Below are positions 41,194 to 50,053 of a stretch of 64,000 nt of DNA, piece after piece (within the stretch, counting starts at the first letter, position 1; each line of letters starts with the position of its first letter). Source of the DNA: RGIG8748 sp045539515 (GTDB taxonomy: Bacteria > Bacillota > Clostridia > UMGS1810); the NCBI GenBank assembly GCA_045539515.1, contig JAZQFN010000059.1:1-64000 (forward strand), read 5' to 3'. The translations under genes were made by a program, and so were the position numbers. The notes beneath the pieces were generated by a model. The model was not told where the DNA came from. It worked only from the letters and a program-made list of their open reading frames with translations, and did no database searches.

Positions 41194-41868
41194 CTATTTT
41201 ACCTCTTTAATTTTAAAGATGCTCCATGGCAATTCACTATAATCCGGTTCGGTTTTAAAGATTAAATGATTGTTTTGATTAAAGGGATTGTCAAACTCAA
41301 GGCTGTAACACCACAGTCCCAATGGCAGGTCATCTTTGCCGCTGCCGTAGCGTCTGTCGCCTGTAAGGGGAAGCTTTCTCGATGCAAACTGCACCCTTAT
41401 CTGGTGAGTTCTGCCTGTGTGCAGTAGTATCTCACATAGTGAATAGGCTTTTCCGTTGTAATTTCCGGCAGAGAGGATTTTGTATTCCAGAGAGGCTTCC
41501 TTTACTCCCTTGCGAAGCCTTTTCACTACATAAGTTTTGTTTTTGGAGCTGTCCTTAAAGAGCAAATCTTTAAGTATGCCTTCTTTTTCTTCCGGCTCAC
41601 CGCAAAGCACAGCAAGATATCTCTTTTGCATTTTGTTTTCGCTTACAAGCTTTCCAAGCTCTCTTGCACCCTCTTTGGTTACGGCGTACACCATAGTGCC
41701 CCCTACGGGATTATCCAGCCTATGAACGGGGTGTACTGCTTCGGGGGAGATTCCCAGCTCTTCACCTATAAGCTCAAGCATAGTTTTTTTGCCGTCGGAG
41801 GATTTCTGCGAGGACACCCCCGTGGGCTTTTGACATATTACAAAGTTATTTTCTTTATGTATTATCAT
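41194..41868 (-). CDS. RluA-family pseudouridine synthase
   Basis: 224 residues. VHPVHRLDNPVGG near 45 holds the catalytic Asp in HRLD, and HTGRTHQIRVQFA near 150 is the second signature. There is no S4 domain, so it is of the short type that modifies rRNA or tRNA. It begins two bases after the lysR stop, so the two share a transcript. AAGGATTT precedes the ATG. The target uridine cannot be told. Confidence 0.9.
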   Translation of the reverse strand: MIIHKENNFVICQKPTGVSSQKSSDGKKTMLELIGEELGISPEAVHPVHRLDNPVGGTMVYAVTKEGARELGKLVSENKMQKRYLAVLCGEPEEKEGILKDLLFKDSSKNKTYVVKRLRKGVKEASLEYKILSAGNYNGKAYSLCEILLHTGRTHQIRVQFASRKLPLTGDRRYGSGKDDLPLGLWCYSLEFDNPFNQNNHLIFKTEPDYSELPWSIFKIKEVK

Positions 41869-41869
41869 A

Positions 41870-42760
41870 TTAAATCCTTTCCGAAATTCTGGAGCAGTAT
41901 TCTATTACCCTTTGTATGGCAGGGGATATCCACTTATCCTTGTGATACAGAAGCTGTCGCCACATACCCACCTCGAAATCCTTTACATCCAGATAGCAGA
42001 TTTTGCCTTCATCTTTAAAACGTTGTGTTACGTAGTCCGGCAGAAAGGAAACTCCCAACCCAAGCTCTACCAGTTCGAGAATAAGACTGGTGCTTCCCAT
42101 TTCGATTACGGGAGTTACTTCAAGGTTCTTTTCTGCAAGTTTTTCATCAAAGGGTTTTCTGTAGCTTAAATTCTTTTCCGTAAGTACAAAGGGGTATTTA
42201 ATAAGTTCTTCTATAGAAATATTCTTTTTGCCTGCAAGAGGGAAGTCGGAAGGTGCTATAAAGTTCATTTTAACCTTTTTTTCTGAGGCTATTATATACT
42301 GGGCATCATATACGTGTCTGTCTACCGTAAATATAATGTCAGCTTCGTTGCGGTTCAGCATTTCGAGCATTTCGTAGGTTTCGGCAGCCATTATTTTAAC
42401 GTTGATTTTTGGGAACATTTTATTAAATGTCATATAGGTCTGACCCATCATCAAATCGCAAATGGAAGGCGCCATGGCAAAGCGTACATTACCTTCGCAT
42501 ATGTCGGTATCCGAGGATTCGCTTTCTATTTCATTTACGATATTGAGTATTTTCTGTGCTTTATTTACAAGGTTGTTTCCACTTTGGGTAAGGACTACAC
42601 CGTGGTTTACCCTGTCAAACAGCCTGGTGTTAAGCTCGTCCTCAAGCTGTTTAATCTGTGCCGATACGGTGGACTGAGTGTAGCTTAAGGCTTCTGCCGC
42701 CTTGGAAAAACTCTTTCTTTCTGCCACCTGCAGAAAGGTTACCAGATTTCTTATTTCCAT
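41870..42760 (-). CDS. LysR family transcriptional regulator
   Basis: 296 residues. The N-terminal winged helix-turn-helix is FLQVAERKSFSKAAEALSYTQSTVSAQIKQLE, cut here only by description at about residues 10-41. A periplasmic-binding-like effector domain (about 90-290) follows. ATG 42760 comes after GGGGGAAT. It is divergent from the tryptophanase-like gene, whose upstream DNA contains a T-N11-A palindrome at about -65, so it probably activates that gene. An aromatic or related amino acid as effector is a guess. Confidence 0.92.
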   Translation of the reverse strand: MEIRNLVTFLQVAERKSFSKAAEALSYTQSTVSAQIKQLEDELNTRLFDRVNHGVVLTQSGNNLVNKAQKILNIVNEIESESSDTDICEGNVRFAMAPSICDLMMGQTYMTFNKMFPKINVKIMAAETYEMLEMLNRNEADIIFTVDRHVYDAQYIIASEKKVKMNFIAPSDFPLAGKKNISIEELIKYPFVLTEKNLSYRKPFDEKLAEKNLEVTPVIEMGSTSLILELVELGLGVSFLPDYVTQRFKDEGKICYLDVKDFEVGMWRQLLYHKDKWISPAIQRVIEYCSRISERI

Positions 42761-42827
42761 ACAAATTCCCCCATAAAATACTATGAATATATTATACATC
42801 TTCAAACCTGTAAAATCAATAGCAGAT

Positions 42828-42893
42828 ATCGAAAAAAACGATGCTTATTATTTTTATTATCAATTTGACAAATGCTTAGCAAGGTTGTATCAT
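42828..42893 (+). promoter_or_regulatory. LysR recognition site and promoter of the tryptophanase-like gene
   Basis: ATCG-N7-CGAT (42828-42842) contains the LysR T-N11-A core in a perfect dyad. The promoter TTGACA (42865-42870) and TATCAT (42888-42893) has a 17-base spacer, giving a start near 42900 and placing the dyad at about -65, the standard LysR recognition position. Confidence 0.7.
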
Positions 42894-42930
42894 AGTGTCA
42901 TAACAAAAGAAATCAACGGAGGAAATACTA

Positions 42931-44379
42931 ATGCCCGAAATTAAATTTTACAAACACGATCCGCTTCCCATGGAGATGCACAAGGTTAAAATTGTGCAGA
43001 AGCTTACCCTTCTTCCTGCTGAAGAAAGACTTAATAAGATGAAGGAAGCAGGCTTTAACACATTCCTTCTCCATAACGGCGATATTTTTATGGATATGCT
43101 TACAGACTCCGGCGTAAATGCCATGAGCGACAATATGCAGGCAGCTATGCTCAGAGCAGACGATGCTTATGCCGGCAGCGAAACCTTCTATCGTATGAAC
43201 GACAAGCTCACCGAAATTTTCGGCATAAAGCATCTTTTACCTGCACATCAGGGCAGAGCCTGCGAGCATATTCTGGCACAGCACTTTGTAAAGCCCGGTA
43301 ACTGCATTATTATGAATTACCACTTTACCACATCCAAGGCTCACGTAACACGCCTTGGTGCAAGGGTAGAGGAGCTTGTAAAGGATGAAGGTCTTGTTAC
43401 CAAAAGCGACCTTCCCTTCAAAGGCGACATTGACCTTGATAAAGTAAAGGCATGCATCGAAAAGGAAGGCGCCGAAAACATTCCCTACATACGTCTTGAA
43501 GCCGGCACCAACCTTATAGGCGGACAGCCCATATCCTACGCAAATATGAAGGCGGCAACAGAACTTGCAAAGTCCTACGGAATTACAACTGTTCTTGATG
43601 CATCGCTCCTTCAGGATAACCTTTACTTCAACAAAACCCGCGAAGAAGGTCTTAAGGACAAGTCCATCCGAGAAATCACACGAATGATTGCAGACCTTTT
43701 CGACATAGTATATTTCTCTGCACGTAAATTCGGCTTCGGCAGAGGCGGCGGAATACTTATCCGCGACGAGAAGCTCTTCCACGAAATGGAAGACTACATC
43801 ACAATGTTTGAAGGCTTCCTTACATACGGCGGTATGTCCGTTAAGGAAATGGAAGCAATGATTGTAGGCTTTGAAGAAACCATGGATCTCGATGTTATAT
43901 CTCAGGGACCTCAGTTTATAAAGCATTGTGTAGATTATCTTGATTCCTACGGTATACCTATGGTTACTCCCGGTGGCGGACTTGGTGCCCATATAAATGC
44001 AAGAGAATTTGTAGACCACATTCCTGCAGAAGAATACCCTGCCGGCTCCCTTGTAGCTGCCCTTTACCTTTGCGGCGGTATCCGCGGTATGGAAAGAGGC
44101 ACTCTCTCCGAAGAGAGAAATCCCGACGGCACAGAGCATATTGCATCTGTGGAGATGGTTCGTCTTGCATTTCCCAGAAGAGTATTTACTCTTTCGCAGA
44201 CAGAGTATGTTATAGACAGAGTTAAGTGGCTTTATGACCACAGGCATCTGGTAGGCGGTCTTAAGTTTGTTCATGAGCCCAAAACACTCCGTTTCTTTAC
44301 CGGAAGACTTGAACCTGTATCCGATTGGCCTGAAAAGCTTGTTGCTGCTTACAAAGCAGAATTTGGTGACGACCAGTAA
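42931..44379 (+). CDS. Tryptophanase / beta-eliminating lyase family protein
   Basis: 482 residues of the PLP-dependent tryptophanase/tyrosine phenol-lyase family, fold type I. PAHQGRACEHIL near 108 is the cofactor loop, LEAGTNLIGGQP and LDASLLQDN cover the PLP Asp, RLAFPRRVFTLSQTEYV and RFFTGRLEP near the C-terminus match tryptophanase. The Schiff-base Lys should be K266, in FSARKFGFGRGGG, where classic tryptophanases have SAKKD. This marks a divergent subgroup, so the substrate (Trp, Tyr or another beta-substituted amino acid) is open. ACGGAGGAA precedes the ATG. Control by the divergent LysR gene is likely; no permease is adjacent. Confidence 0.82.
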   Translation: MPEIKFYKHDPLPMEMHKVKIVQKLTLLPAEERLNKMKEAGFNTFLLHNGDIFMDMLTDSGVNAMSDNMQAAMLRADDAYAGSETFYRMNDKLTEIFGIKHLLPAHQGRACEHILAQHFVKPGNCIIMNYHFTTSKAHVTRLGARVEELVKDEGLVTKSDLPFKGDIDLDKVKACIEKEGAENIPYIRLEAGTNLIGGQPISYANMKAATELAKSYGITTVLDASLLQDNLYFNKTREEGLKDKSIREITRMIADLFDIVYFSARKFGFGRGGGILIRDEKLFHEMEDYITMFEGFLTYGGMSVKEMEAMIVGFEETMDLDVISQGPQFIKHCVDYLDSYGIPMVTPGGGLGAHINAREFVDHIPAEEYPAGSLVAALYLCGGIRGMERGTLSEERNPDGTEHIASVEMVRLAFPRRVFTLSQTEYVIDRVKWLYDHRHLVGGLKFVHEPKTLRFFTGRLEPVSDWPEKLVAAYKAEFGDDQ

Positions 44380-44423
44380 TTTCGGACAAAGCTGTATTTG
44401 TTTTTAAAAATGCTGTATATTTT

Positions 44424-44470
44424 GGGGAGTGTAAATTAATTCAGCGAATTAATTTACATTCCCCTGTTTT
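44424..44470 (+). terminator. Terminator (GGGAGTGTAAA type)
   Basis: A 19-bp stem, GGGGAGTGTAAATTAATTC with its complement (one G-T pair), three-base loop, then TGTTTTT. Nearly the same sequence forms the terminator at 45232. Confidence 0.88.
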
Positions 44471-44541
44471 TAAATTTCAGGAAAACTTATGCCAATCTGT
44501 TAAAAAATTAAGAAATTTGTCATTTTTTGTTATTTATCCGA

Positions 44542-44570
44542 TTGACATAATTACTTAAATTATATATAAT
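44542..44570 (+). promoter_or_regulatory. Promoter of pgsA
   Basis: Perfect TTGACA (44542-44547) and TATAAT (44565-44570), 17-base spacer. The 75-base leader holds CTCGC/GCGAG and CTGCA/TGCAG pairings of unknown role. Confidence 0.82.
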
Positions 44571-44652
44571 ATATAATGTATATACTGCAGGGGTTTTGCC
44601 TTGTTTGCAGTCTCGCACAAGCGAGTAATTATTGAAAGGTCAGTGGTTTTAG

Positions 44653-45216
44653 GTGGCGAAGGATTACAGCAATAAGATTTTTACAATACCGAATATTTTA
44701 TCCATTATGAGGATAGCCATAATTCCTGTAATCGTGTGGGCTTATATTTTTGCCCAAAAACCCGTATTGGCGGCAATACTTCTGGTAATATCGGGAGTTA
44801 CCGACATGGCAGACGGGTATATTGCAAGGCGGTTTAATATGATAAGCAATTTCGGCAAGGGGCTTGACCCTGTTGCGGATAAACTCACACAGTTTGTAGT
44901 GCTTATTTGCCTTGTGTTCAGGTTTCACCTTATGATTGTACCATGCCTTGTCCTTATGCTTAAGGAGATTGTTTCTGCCATTACCGCCCTTTGTGCCATT
45001 CGCAGCACAGGCAAGGTGGTTGGTGCTACCTGGCACGGCAAGGTGTCCACGGTCCTTTTGTATTTTATGCTTTTTATACATATACTTTGGTGCGATATAC
45101 CGCCTTTGTATTCCAACATTATAATAGTTCTAAGTGTGGCAATGATGCTTTTGTCCTTTGTAATGTATAACGTGCGCAATATCACAGCATATAAGAAAAG
45201 AAAATTTGATAATTAA
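44653..45216 (+). CDS. pgsA: CDP-diacylglycerol-glycerol-3-phosphate 3-phosphatidyltransferase
   Basis: 187 residues with four to five membrane helices. The CDP-alcohol phosphotransferase motif reads DMADGYIARR...GKGLDPVADK (about 55-77), with all the acidic metal ligands. It makes phosphatidylglycerol phosphate, the first step to phosphatidylglycerol and cardiolipin. The start codon is GTG 44653; AAAGG lies rather far upstream (about 14 bases), so expression signals are imperfect. Monocistronic, with a terminator after it. Confidence 0.93.
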   Translation: MAKDYSNKIFTIPNILSIMRIAIIPVIVWAYIFAQKPVLAAILLVISGVTDMADGYIARRFNMISNFGKGLDPVADKLTQFVVLICLVFRFHLMIVPCLVLMLKEIVSAITALCAIRSTGKVVGATWHGKVSTVLLYFMLFIHILWCDIPPLYSNIIIVLSVAMMLLSFVMYNVRNITAYKKRKFDN

Positions 45217-45231
45217 TTTGTGTGTAAAAAC

Positions 45232-45278
45232 AGGGAGTGTAAATTAATTTGCAAGAATTAATTTACACTCCCTTTGTT
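45232..45278. terminator. Bidirectional terminator (GGGAGTGTAAA type)
   Basis: An 18-bp perfect stem with AGGGAGTGTAAATTAATT as left arm and a short loop, between the converging pgsA and S41 protease genes. Confidence 0.88.
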
Positions 45279-45289
45279 GTTGGATATTT

Positions 45290-46798
45290 TTACTTTTCTT
45301 TAGCTTCGTATTTCTCTAAAGAGCCTGTTTTTATAATGTCTACTGCCGTCTTGTATGTGGCATCATCGTAGAAGGATATTCCCTGCATTACTCTCTCTAT
45401 GGCAAGCTGGGTGGAAATATCACACACACCATAAGGAGAAAGTCCATCTGTGGTAGCCTGGAAGGTAAGAAGGGCATTTTCGGTCTTTTGGGTAAATTCG
45501 TCTGTAGGTATACCTACGTCGTAGCCCATTGCCCAAAGTCTTTGGTTAAGAGCAAGAACCTGCTTGCCCTTGTCGCCGAGCTTCGGCTTGGTCTGATAGT
45601 CAAATGATTCAAATCCTGCCTGGGCCATTTTTATGAATTTGTCTTCTACGTAGTAGTCGGGTTTAACTCCAATGCCGTCGATGTGGCGCTTGTTTCTGGT
45701 AAGATATTCTGCTACGGTAAGCTTAACACCGCCGCCTATGCGGAAGTTGGTGAGGGTTTGCATGGAGCCTTTGCCGTAGGTGGTAGTTCCTATAACTATG
45801 CCTACGCCGCTGTCCTGTACGGCTCCTGCAAAGGCTTCGGAAGCACTTGCACTGTAGTCATTCACCAGCACCACAAGGTTGTATTTGGGGTCCTGACAGT
45901 TTGAGTATATGGTGTAGTTCTGAGATTCTCTCTTAAATTCAAAATGAATTATTGGTCCTGCAGGAATTATTCTCTGACATATTTTAGAGAGTGCGTCCAC
46001 TGCACCGCCGAGGTTAAAGCGCAGGTCAAATATTATGTCGGTAATGCCCTTGCTGTCGAAGTAGTTTAGCGCATCCTCTATAAGCAGAGGAGAGGTTTCG
46101 TCGAAGGAGTCCAGCTGAATGAAGCCGATGTTTCCTTCTACCACCTGATATCTGCCGGATTCAAGTATTATGGGCTTTCGTACAATTTCAAATTCCATGG
46201 GTTCGCCGTTGCGAAGTATCCCTACCTTTACAATGGTGTCTATGGGACCTGTAATGTGTTTTTTAGCCTGGGCAATTTCCATACCTGTAATGTCAATGCC
46301 ATCTGCAGATACTATGATGTCGCCCTGTCTTATGCCTGCGGCACCTGCCGGGGATTCCTTGGTAACGCCGGAAACCAGCAGACCTTCGTCGAGTTTGTTG
46401 ATTATAACACCTATACCAACAAATTCACCTGCCATATCCTCCAGGAAGTAGGCGTATTCGTCTTCGGTAAAGTATTTGCTGTGTTCGTCAAGCTGTGAGA
46501 ACATAGCCACATAGGCTTCCTCAATAAGCTCGGGGTGATTTTGCATTATCTGCATAAGGGTAGCTTCGTACAGACCCTCTCTGGTGGAGTCGCCCTTGTG
46601 TTGAAGAAGTATAAGGTTTGCGCATTGTTCCACAAGAATCTTTGCCATTTCGCCGTCGGCAAGTATGGGTTTTGTTTCTTCTGCAGCAGTATCCTGCACA
46701 GAAGCCGGCACCGCAGGGGATTCATCCGCGAAAACAGATACCGGGATAAGAGCCAATACTATGCAAAGTATCAGCGCGGTTATTTTATTGTGTTTCAT
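45290..46798 (-). CDS. C-terminal processing protease, S41 family
   Basis: 502 residues. N-terminal signal peptide/anchor (KHNKITALILCIVLALIPVSVFA, about 2-24), PDZ domain (about 120-205, with GIGVIINKLDEG and AAGIRQGDIIVSADG), S41 catalytic core with the Ser in YSASASEAF near 325 and the Lys in GKGSMQTL near 350, and a C-terminal peptidoglycan-binding-like domain (about 405-475, LNQRLWAMGYDVG). It cleaves exported proteins outside the membrane. ATG 46798 is better spaced from AAAGG than the ATG at 46807. It lies 23 bases after argS. Confidence 0.92.
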   Translation of the reverse strand: MKHNKITALILCIVLALIPVSVFADESPAVPASVQDTAAEETKPILADGEMAKILVEQCANLILLQHKGDSTREGLYEATLMQIMQNHPELIEEAYVAMFSQLDEHSKYFTEDEYAYFLEDMAGEFVGIGVIINKLDEGLLVSGVTKESPAGAAGIRQGDIIVSADGIDITGMEIAQAKKHITGPIDTIVKVGILRNGEPMEFEIVRKPIILESGRYQVVEGNIGFIQLDSFDETSPLLIEDALNYFDSKGITDIIFDLRFNLGGAVDALSKICQRIIPAGPIIHFEFKRESQNYTIYSNCQDPKYNLVVLVNDYSASASEAFAGAVQDSGVGIVIGTTTYGKGSMQTLTNFRIGGGVKLTVAEYLTRNKRHIDGIGVKPDYYVEDKFIKMAQAGFESFDYQTKPKLGDKGKQVLALNQRLWAMGYDVGIPTDEFTQKTENALLTFQATTDGLSPYGVCDISTQLAIERVMQGISFYDDATYKTAVDIIKTGSLEKYEAKEK

Positions 46799-46821
46799 GT
46801 ATATCATCCTTTTTAATATAA

Positions 46822-48528
46822 TTACATTCTATCCGGTGCGTTAATCTTGAGTATGGATAATGTGTTGCATATTACTGTTCTTGTAAGTGATATAAGGGTC
46901 ATTCTCGCCTGCATAAGCTCTTCCTCTTCGCCCTTTACTCTGCAGCTGTTGTAGAAGGAGTGGAAGAGGGCTGCAAGGTCAAGGAGATATCTTGTAAGCT
47001 TGCTGGGTTCCAGAGCGTTGGCAGCGGACTCTATTTCCTGAGGGAAGGAGTTGAGCTTGGTTATAAGCTCGGTTTCTTCCTTGGAGCTTAAAAGGCTTAA
47101 ATTAACGTCTTTAATGTCCTTAAGGGTAATGCCTTCTTCTGCAAGGTTTCTCAATATAGAGCAGATTCTTGCGTGAGCGTACTGCACATAGAATACCGGA
47201 TTGTCATTGTTCTGTGCTACGGCAAGGTCAAGGTCAAATTCCAGGTGACTTCCTGCCTGTCGGAGATTAAAGAAGAATCTTGCCGCATCTACGCCGATTT
47301 CGTCTATAAGGTCGCTAAGGGTTATCATTTCACCTGTTCTCTTGCTCATTCTTGCTACATCGCCGTCTTTAATAAGGCGCACAAGCTGCATTATTACTAC
47401 TTTGAGTTTTTTGCTGTCGCAACCGATGGCATCCATTGCACCTTCCATTCTTGCCACGTGTCCGTGGTGGTCTGCGCCCCAGATGTTGATTACCTTGTCA
47501 AAGCCTCTCATTTCAAACTTATTTCTGTGGTAGGCAATATCAACTGCAAAGTATGTTGGTATACCGTTTGCGCGGATAAGTACCTCGTCCTTTTCACTTC
47601 CGAATTCCGTAGTTTTAAGCCACAGAGCACCGTCTGCTTCATAGGTAAGACCGCTCTTTTTAAGAAGTTCAATGGTTTCTTTAACTTCGCCGTTTGCGTG
47701 AATAGTGCTTTCGGGGAACCATATGTCGTAGTAAATTCTGTATTTTTCAAGGTCTTTTTTAAGATTTGCAATGTTTATGGGCAGAGCGTATTCCACAAGA
47801 GCTTTTCTTCTCTCTTCAGAGTCAGTTTCCACCAGTTTGTCGCCGTTAAGGTCTGCATAGTTTTTTGCATGTACCTTGATGTCACCGCCCTGATAGCCGT
47901 CTTCGGGGAAGGGGACATTCTCTTCGCCTTTAAATATCTGCAGATATCTTGCTTCCAGAGATTTGCCGAATTTTTCAATTTGTGCACCGGCATCGTTTAT
48001 GTAAAATTCTCTTGTCACATCGTAGCCTGCCCACTGGAGCACACTCGCAATGCCGTCGCCTAAGGCACCGCCTCTTGCATTACCCATATGCATGGGGCCT
48101 GTGGGGTTGGCACTTACAAATTCCACCATTACCTTTTTGCCTTCACCGATGTTTATCTTACCGAAGTCCTCGCCCTTTTCGCTTATAAGCTTAAGTCCTT
48201 CGTAAAGCCAGTCGGGATTTAAGTAGAAGTTGATAAATCCGGGGCCTGCAATTTCGCACTTTTCTATGTATGTGCCTTCAAAGTTCATAGCAGAGGTAAG
48301 GGCTGTTGCAATATCCCTGGGGGATTTTTTAAGTATTTTGGTAAGCTTCATAGCGGTGTTTACGGAAAAATCACCGTGAGCCTTATCCTTTGGAATTTCA
48401 ATCTCAATTTCGCTTTTAAGCGCTTCTTCAAATTCCGCACTGTCCTTACCCTGGATTTCCATGGCTGTAAGGGCATCCTTGGTAATCTGTGCAATCTGGT
48501 CTTTAATGTGTCTTATGATATCTGTCAT
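46822..48528 (-). CDS. argS: Arginyl-tRNA synthetase
   Basis: Class I synthetase that charges tRNA-Arg. 568 residues: N-terminal additional domain (about 1-115), HIGH-like HMGNARGG in the motif SANPTGPMHMGNARGG near 125, RMSKRTGE as KMSKS near 380, and a C-terminal anticodon-binding DALR domain (about 445-568, with VQYAHARICSILRN). It starts directly after the DUF1934 gene, the same order as ywiB-argS in Bacillus. Confidence 0.97.
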   Translation of the reverse strand: MTDIIRHIKDQIAQITKDALTAMEIQGKDSAEFEEALKSEIEIEIPKDKAHGDFSVNTAMKLTKILKKSPRDIATALTSAMNFEGTYIEKCEIAGPGFINFYLNPDWLYEGLKLISEKGEDFGKINIGEGKKVMVEFVSANPTGPMHMGNARGGALGDGIASVLQWAGYDVTREFYINDAGAQIEKFGKSLEARYLQIFKGEENVPFPEDGYQGGDIKVHAKNYADLNGDKLVETDSEERRKALVEYALPINIANLKKDLEKYRIYYDIWFPESTIHANGEVKETIELLKKSGLTYEADGALWLKTTEFGSEKDEVLIRANGIPTYFAVDIAYHRNKFEMRGFDKVINIWGADHHGHVARMEGAMDAIGCDSKKLKVVIMQLVRLIKDGDVARMSKRTGEMITLSDLIDEIGVDAARFFFNLRQAGSHLEFDLDLAVAQNNDNPVFYVQYAHARICSILRNLAEEGITLKDIKDVNLSLLSSKEETELITKLNSFPQEIESAANALEPSKLTRYLLDLAALFHSFYNSCRVKGEEEELMQARMTLISLTRTVICNTLSILKINAPDRM

Positions 48529-48957
48529 CTATTTATCCTCCTTGATATTTATGTCGAATGTGTTTTGTCCGCTTGATACATTGTTTATGTCTATAATATA
48601 GTCAACCTTGAGGTTACCGCCTTCTTTACCTATGGTGTTTTCAAGGCTTTTGGTATGTATGTCTATGGTAAGCTCCCCAAAGGGCATTGCATATATGGAG
48701 GTGGTTTTGCGCCCCACCATAAAAAGCATCTGGGAGTTCACCGTACCTCTGCGTGTAAGAGATACATAGTCCGAGGCAATTTCAATAACTGTTTTTGTGC
48801 CTCCGAGACCTGTAATTTCCGATTCTTCGTATTCGCAGAAATACACTCCGTCGTTTTCGTAAAAATCGCATTCGCTCACAAGCTCTATGTCGGTATTTTC
48901 CTGTTCGCCTGCGTAGCTTTGCAGACCTCGTATGGATATTGAAAACTTCTTTGACAT
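48529..48957 (-). CDS. DUF1934 (YwiB-like) calycin-fold protein
   Basis: 142 residues, mostly beta strands, of the DUF1934/YwiB group, which adopts a small calycin-like barrel. Function is not established. Its position immediately before argS is conserved with Bacillus, which supports the call. The ribosome binding site GAAAGGAGC precedes the ATG at a longer spacing, and a promoter lies at 49004-49031. Confidence 0.85.
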   Translation of the reverse strand: MSKKFSISIRGLQSYAGEQENTDIELVSECDFYENDGVYFCEYEESEITGLGGTKTVIEIASDYVSLTRRGTVNSQMLFMVGRKTTSIYAMPFGELTIDIHTKSLENTIGKEGGNLKVDYIIDINNVSSGQNTFDINIKEDK

Positions 48958-49003
48958 ACTATAGTTGCTCCTTTCGGTATGCGTATGAGCATACTTAATA
49001 GAT

Positions 49004-49031
49004 ATTATACCACAAAATTATAGAAATTCAA
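49004..49031 (-). promoter_or_regulatory. Promoter of DUF1934-argS-protease operon
   Basis: Minus strand TTGAAT (49031-49026), 16-base spacer, TATAAT (49009-49004). Confidence 0.65.
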
Positions 49032-49079
49032 ATTATTTTTTTGTCTTTTAAGCCAATATTTGTAAAAATAATATAGATA

Positions 49080-49108
49080 TTGACATTATGGGACAGATTA
49101 TTTAAAAT
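49080..49108 (+). promoter_or_regulatory. Promoter of the 8-oxoguanine glycosylase gene
   Basis: TTGACA (49080-49085), 17-base spacer, TAAAAT (49103-49108). Confidence 0.65.
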
Positions 49109-49136
49109 ATTAGTATAAATTTTCAGGAGAATTTCT

Positions 49137-50009
49137 ATGGATATATTTATGAAAGACAGCAATACGGCGGTTATATCCGGAATAGAGCACTTTGACCTTA
49201 CCCATACCTTTATGTGCGGTCAGTGCTTCCGTTGGTATGAAAATGATGATGGTACCTACACCGGTATAGCTTACGGCAAGCCTGTAAAAATGGCGCTTGA
49301 AGGCGACACTCTCACGGTGTACAACACCACCGAAGAGGATATAAAGGAAATATGGCTTAATTACCTTGACCTTAACCGTAACTACGCCGAAGTAAAAAAG
49401 AAGTATCATAAAGATAAATATGTGTCAAAGGCTATGGAATTCGGCTATGGTATACACATACTGAATCAGGATGTTTTCGAGTGCCTTATATCCTTTATTA
49501 TATCAACCCAGAATCAGATACCGCGAATTAAAAAGATTGTTGCCGCATTAAGCGAAAGATACGGCAAAGTGTGCAAAATAGGGGATAAAACCCTTTATTC
49601 GTTCCCTACGGCACAAGAGCTTAAAGATGTAAAACCCGAAGACATTGCAGACCTTAAAGCCGGCTACAGGGCAGACTATATAGTGGATGCAGTAGCCAAG
49701 GTGCTTTCCGGTGAGGTGGATTTGAATAGGCTAAAGGAGCTTCCCTATGCCGAAGCAAAAAAGGAGCTTATGAAGATAAGAGGAGTAGGGCCTAAGGTTG
49801 CCGACTGTGTGCTTTTGTTTTCCTGCTCAAAAAGCGAGGCATTTCCCGTGGACGTGTGGGTTCAACGCACTATGCGCACCCTCTATATGGACGAGGGGGC
49901 AACCAATAAACAGATAGAGCAGAAGGCGGCAGAGCTTTTCGGAGAGTATGCCGGCTTTGCCCAGCAGTATTTGTTTTATTATTCAAGAGAAAACGATAAT
50001 AAGTGGTAA
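49137..50009 (+). CDS. 8-oxoguanine DNA glycosylase / AP lyase (OGG1-like)
   Basis: 290 residues. An N-terminal beta domain (about 1-95, MCGQCFRWYE) is typical of OGG1-type enzymes. The helix-hairpin-helix-GPD core follows, with KIRGVGPKVADCVLLFS (catalytic Lys near 221) and FPVDVWVQRTM (catalytic Asp near 240). It excises 8-oxoguanine and nicks the abasic site. There is no C-terminal iron-sulfur cluster. CAGGAGAA precedes the ATG. Monocistronic. Confidence 0.92.
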   Translation: MDIFMKDSNTAVISGIEHFDLTHTFMCGQCFRWYENDDGTYTGIAYGKPVKMALEGDTLTVYNTTEEDIKEIWLNYLDLNRNYAEVKKKYHKDKYVSKAMEFGYGIHILNQDVFECLISFIISTQNQIPRIKKIVAALSERYGKVCKIGDKTLYSFPTAQELKDVKPEDIADLKAGYRADYIVDAVAKVLSGEVDLNRLKELPYAEAKKELMKIRGVGPKVADCVLLFSCSKSEAFPVDVWVQRTMRTLYMDEGATNKQIEQKAAELFGEYAGFAQQYLFYYSRENDNKW

Positions 50010-50053
50010 AGTGGCGGCGATGCAAAAGTGCATCGCCGTTTTTGTGTGTTTAT

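Noticed and set aside
43237..44274. 345-codon minus-strand frame opposite the tryptophanase-like gene
   Set aside because: Antisense shadow with unlikely Cys/Lys/Tyr-rich composition and no start signals.
47173..48063. 296-codon plus-strand frame opposite argS
   Set aside because: Antisense shadow of argS, Val/Phe/Cys-rich, no ribosome binding site.
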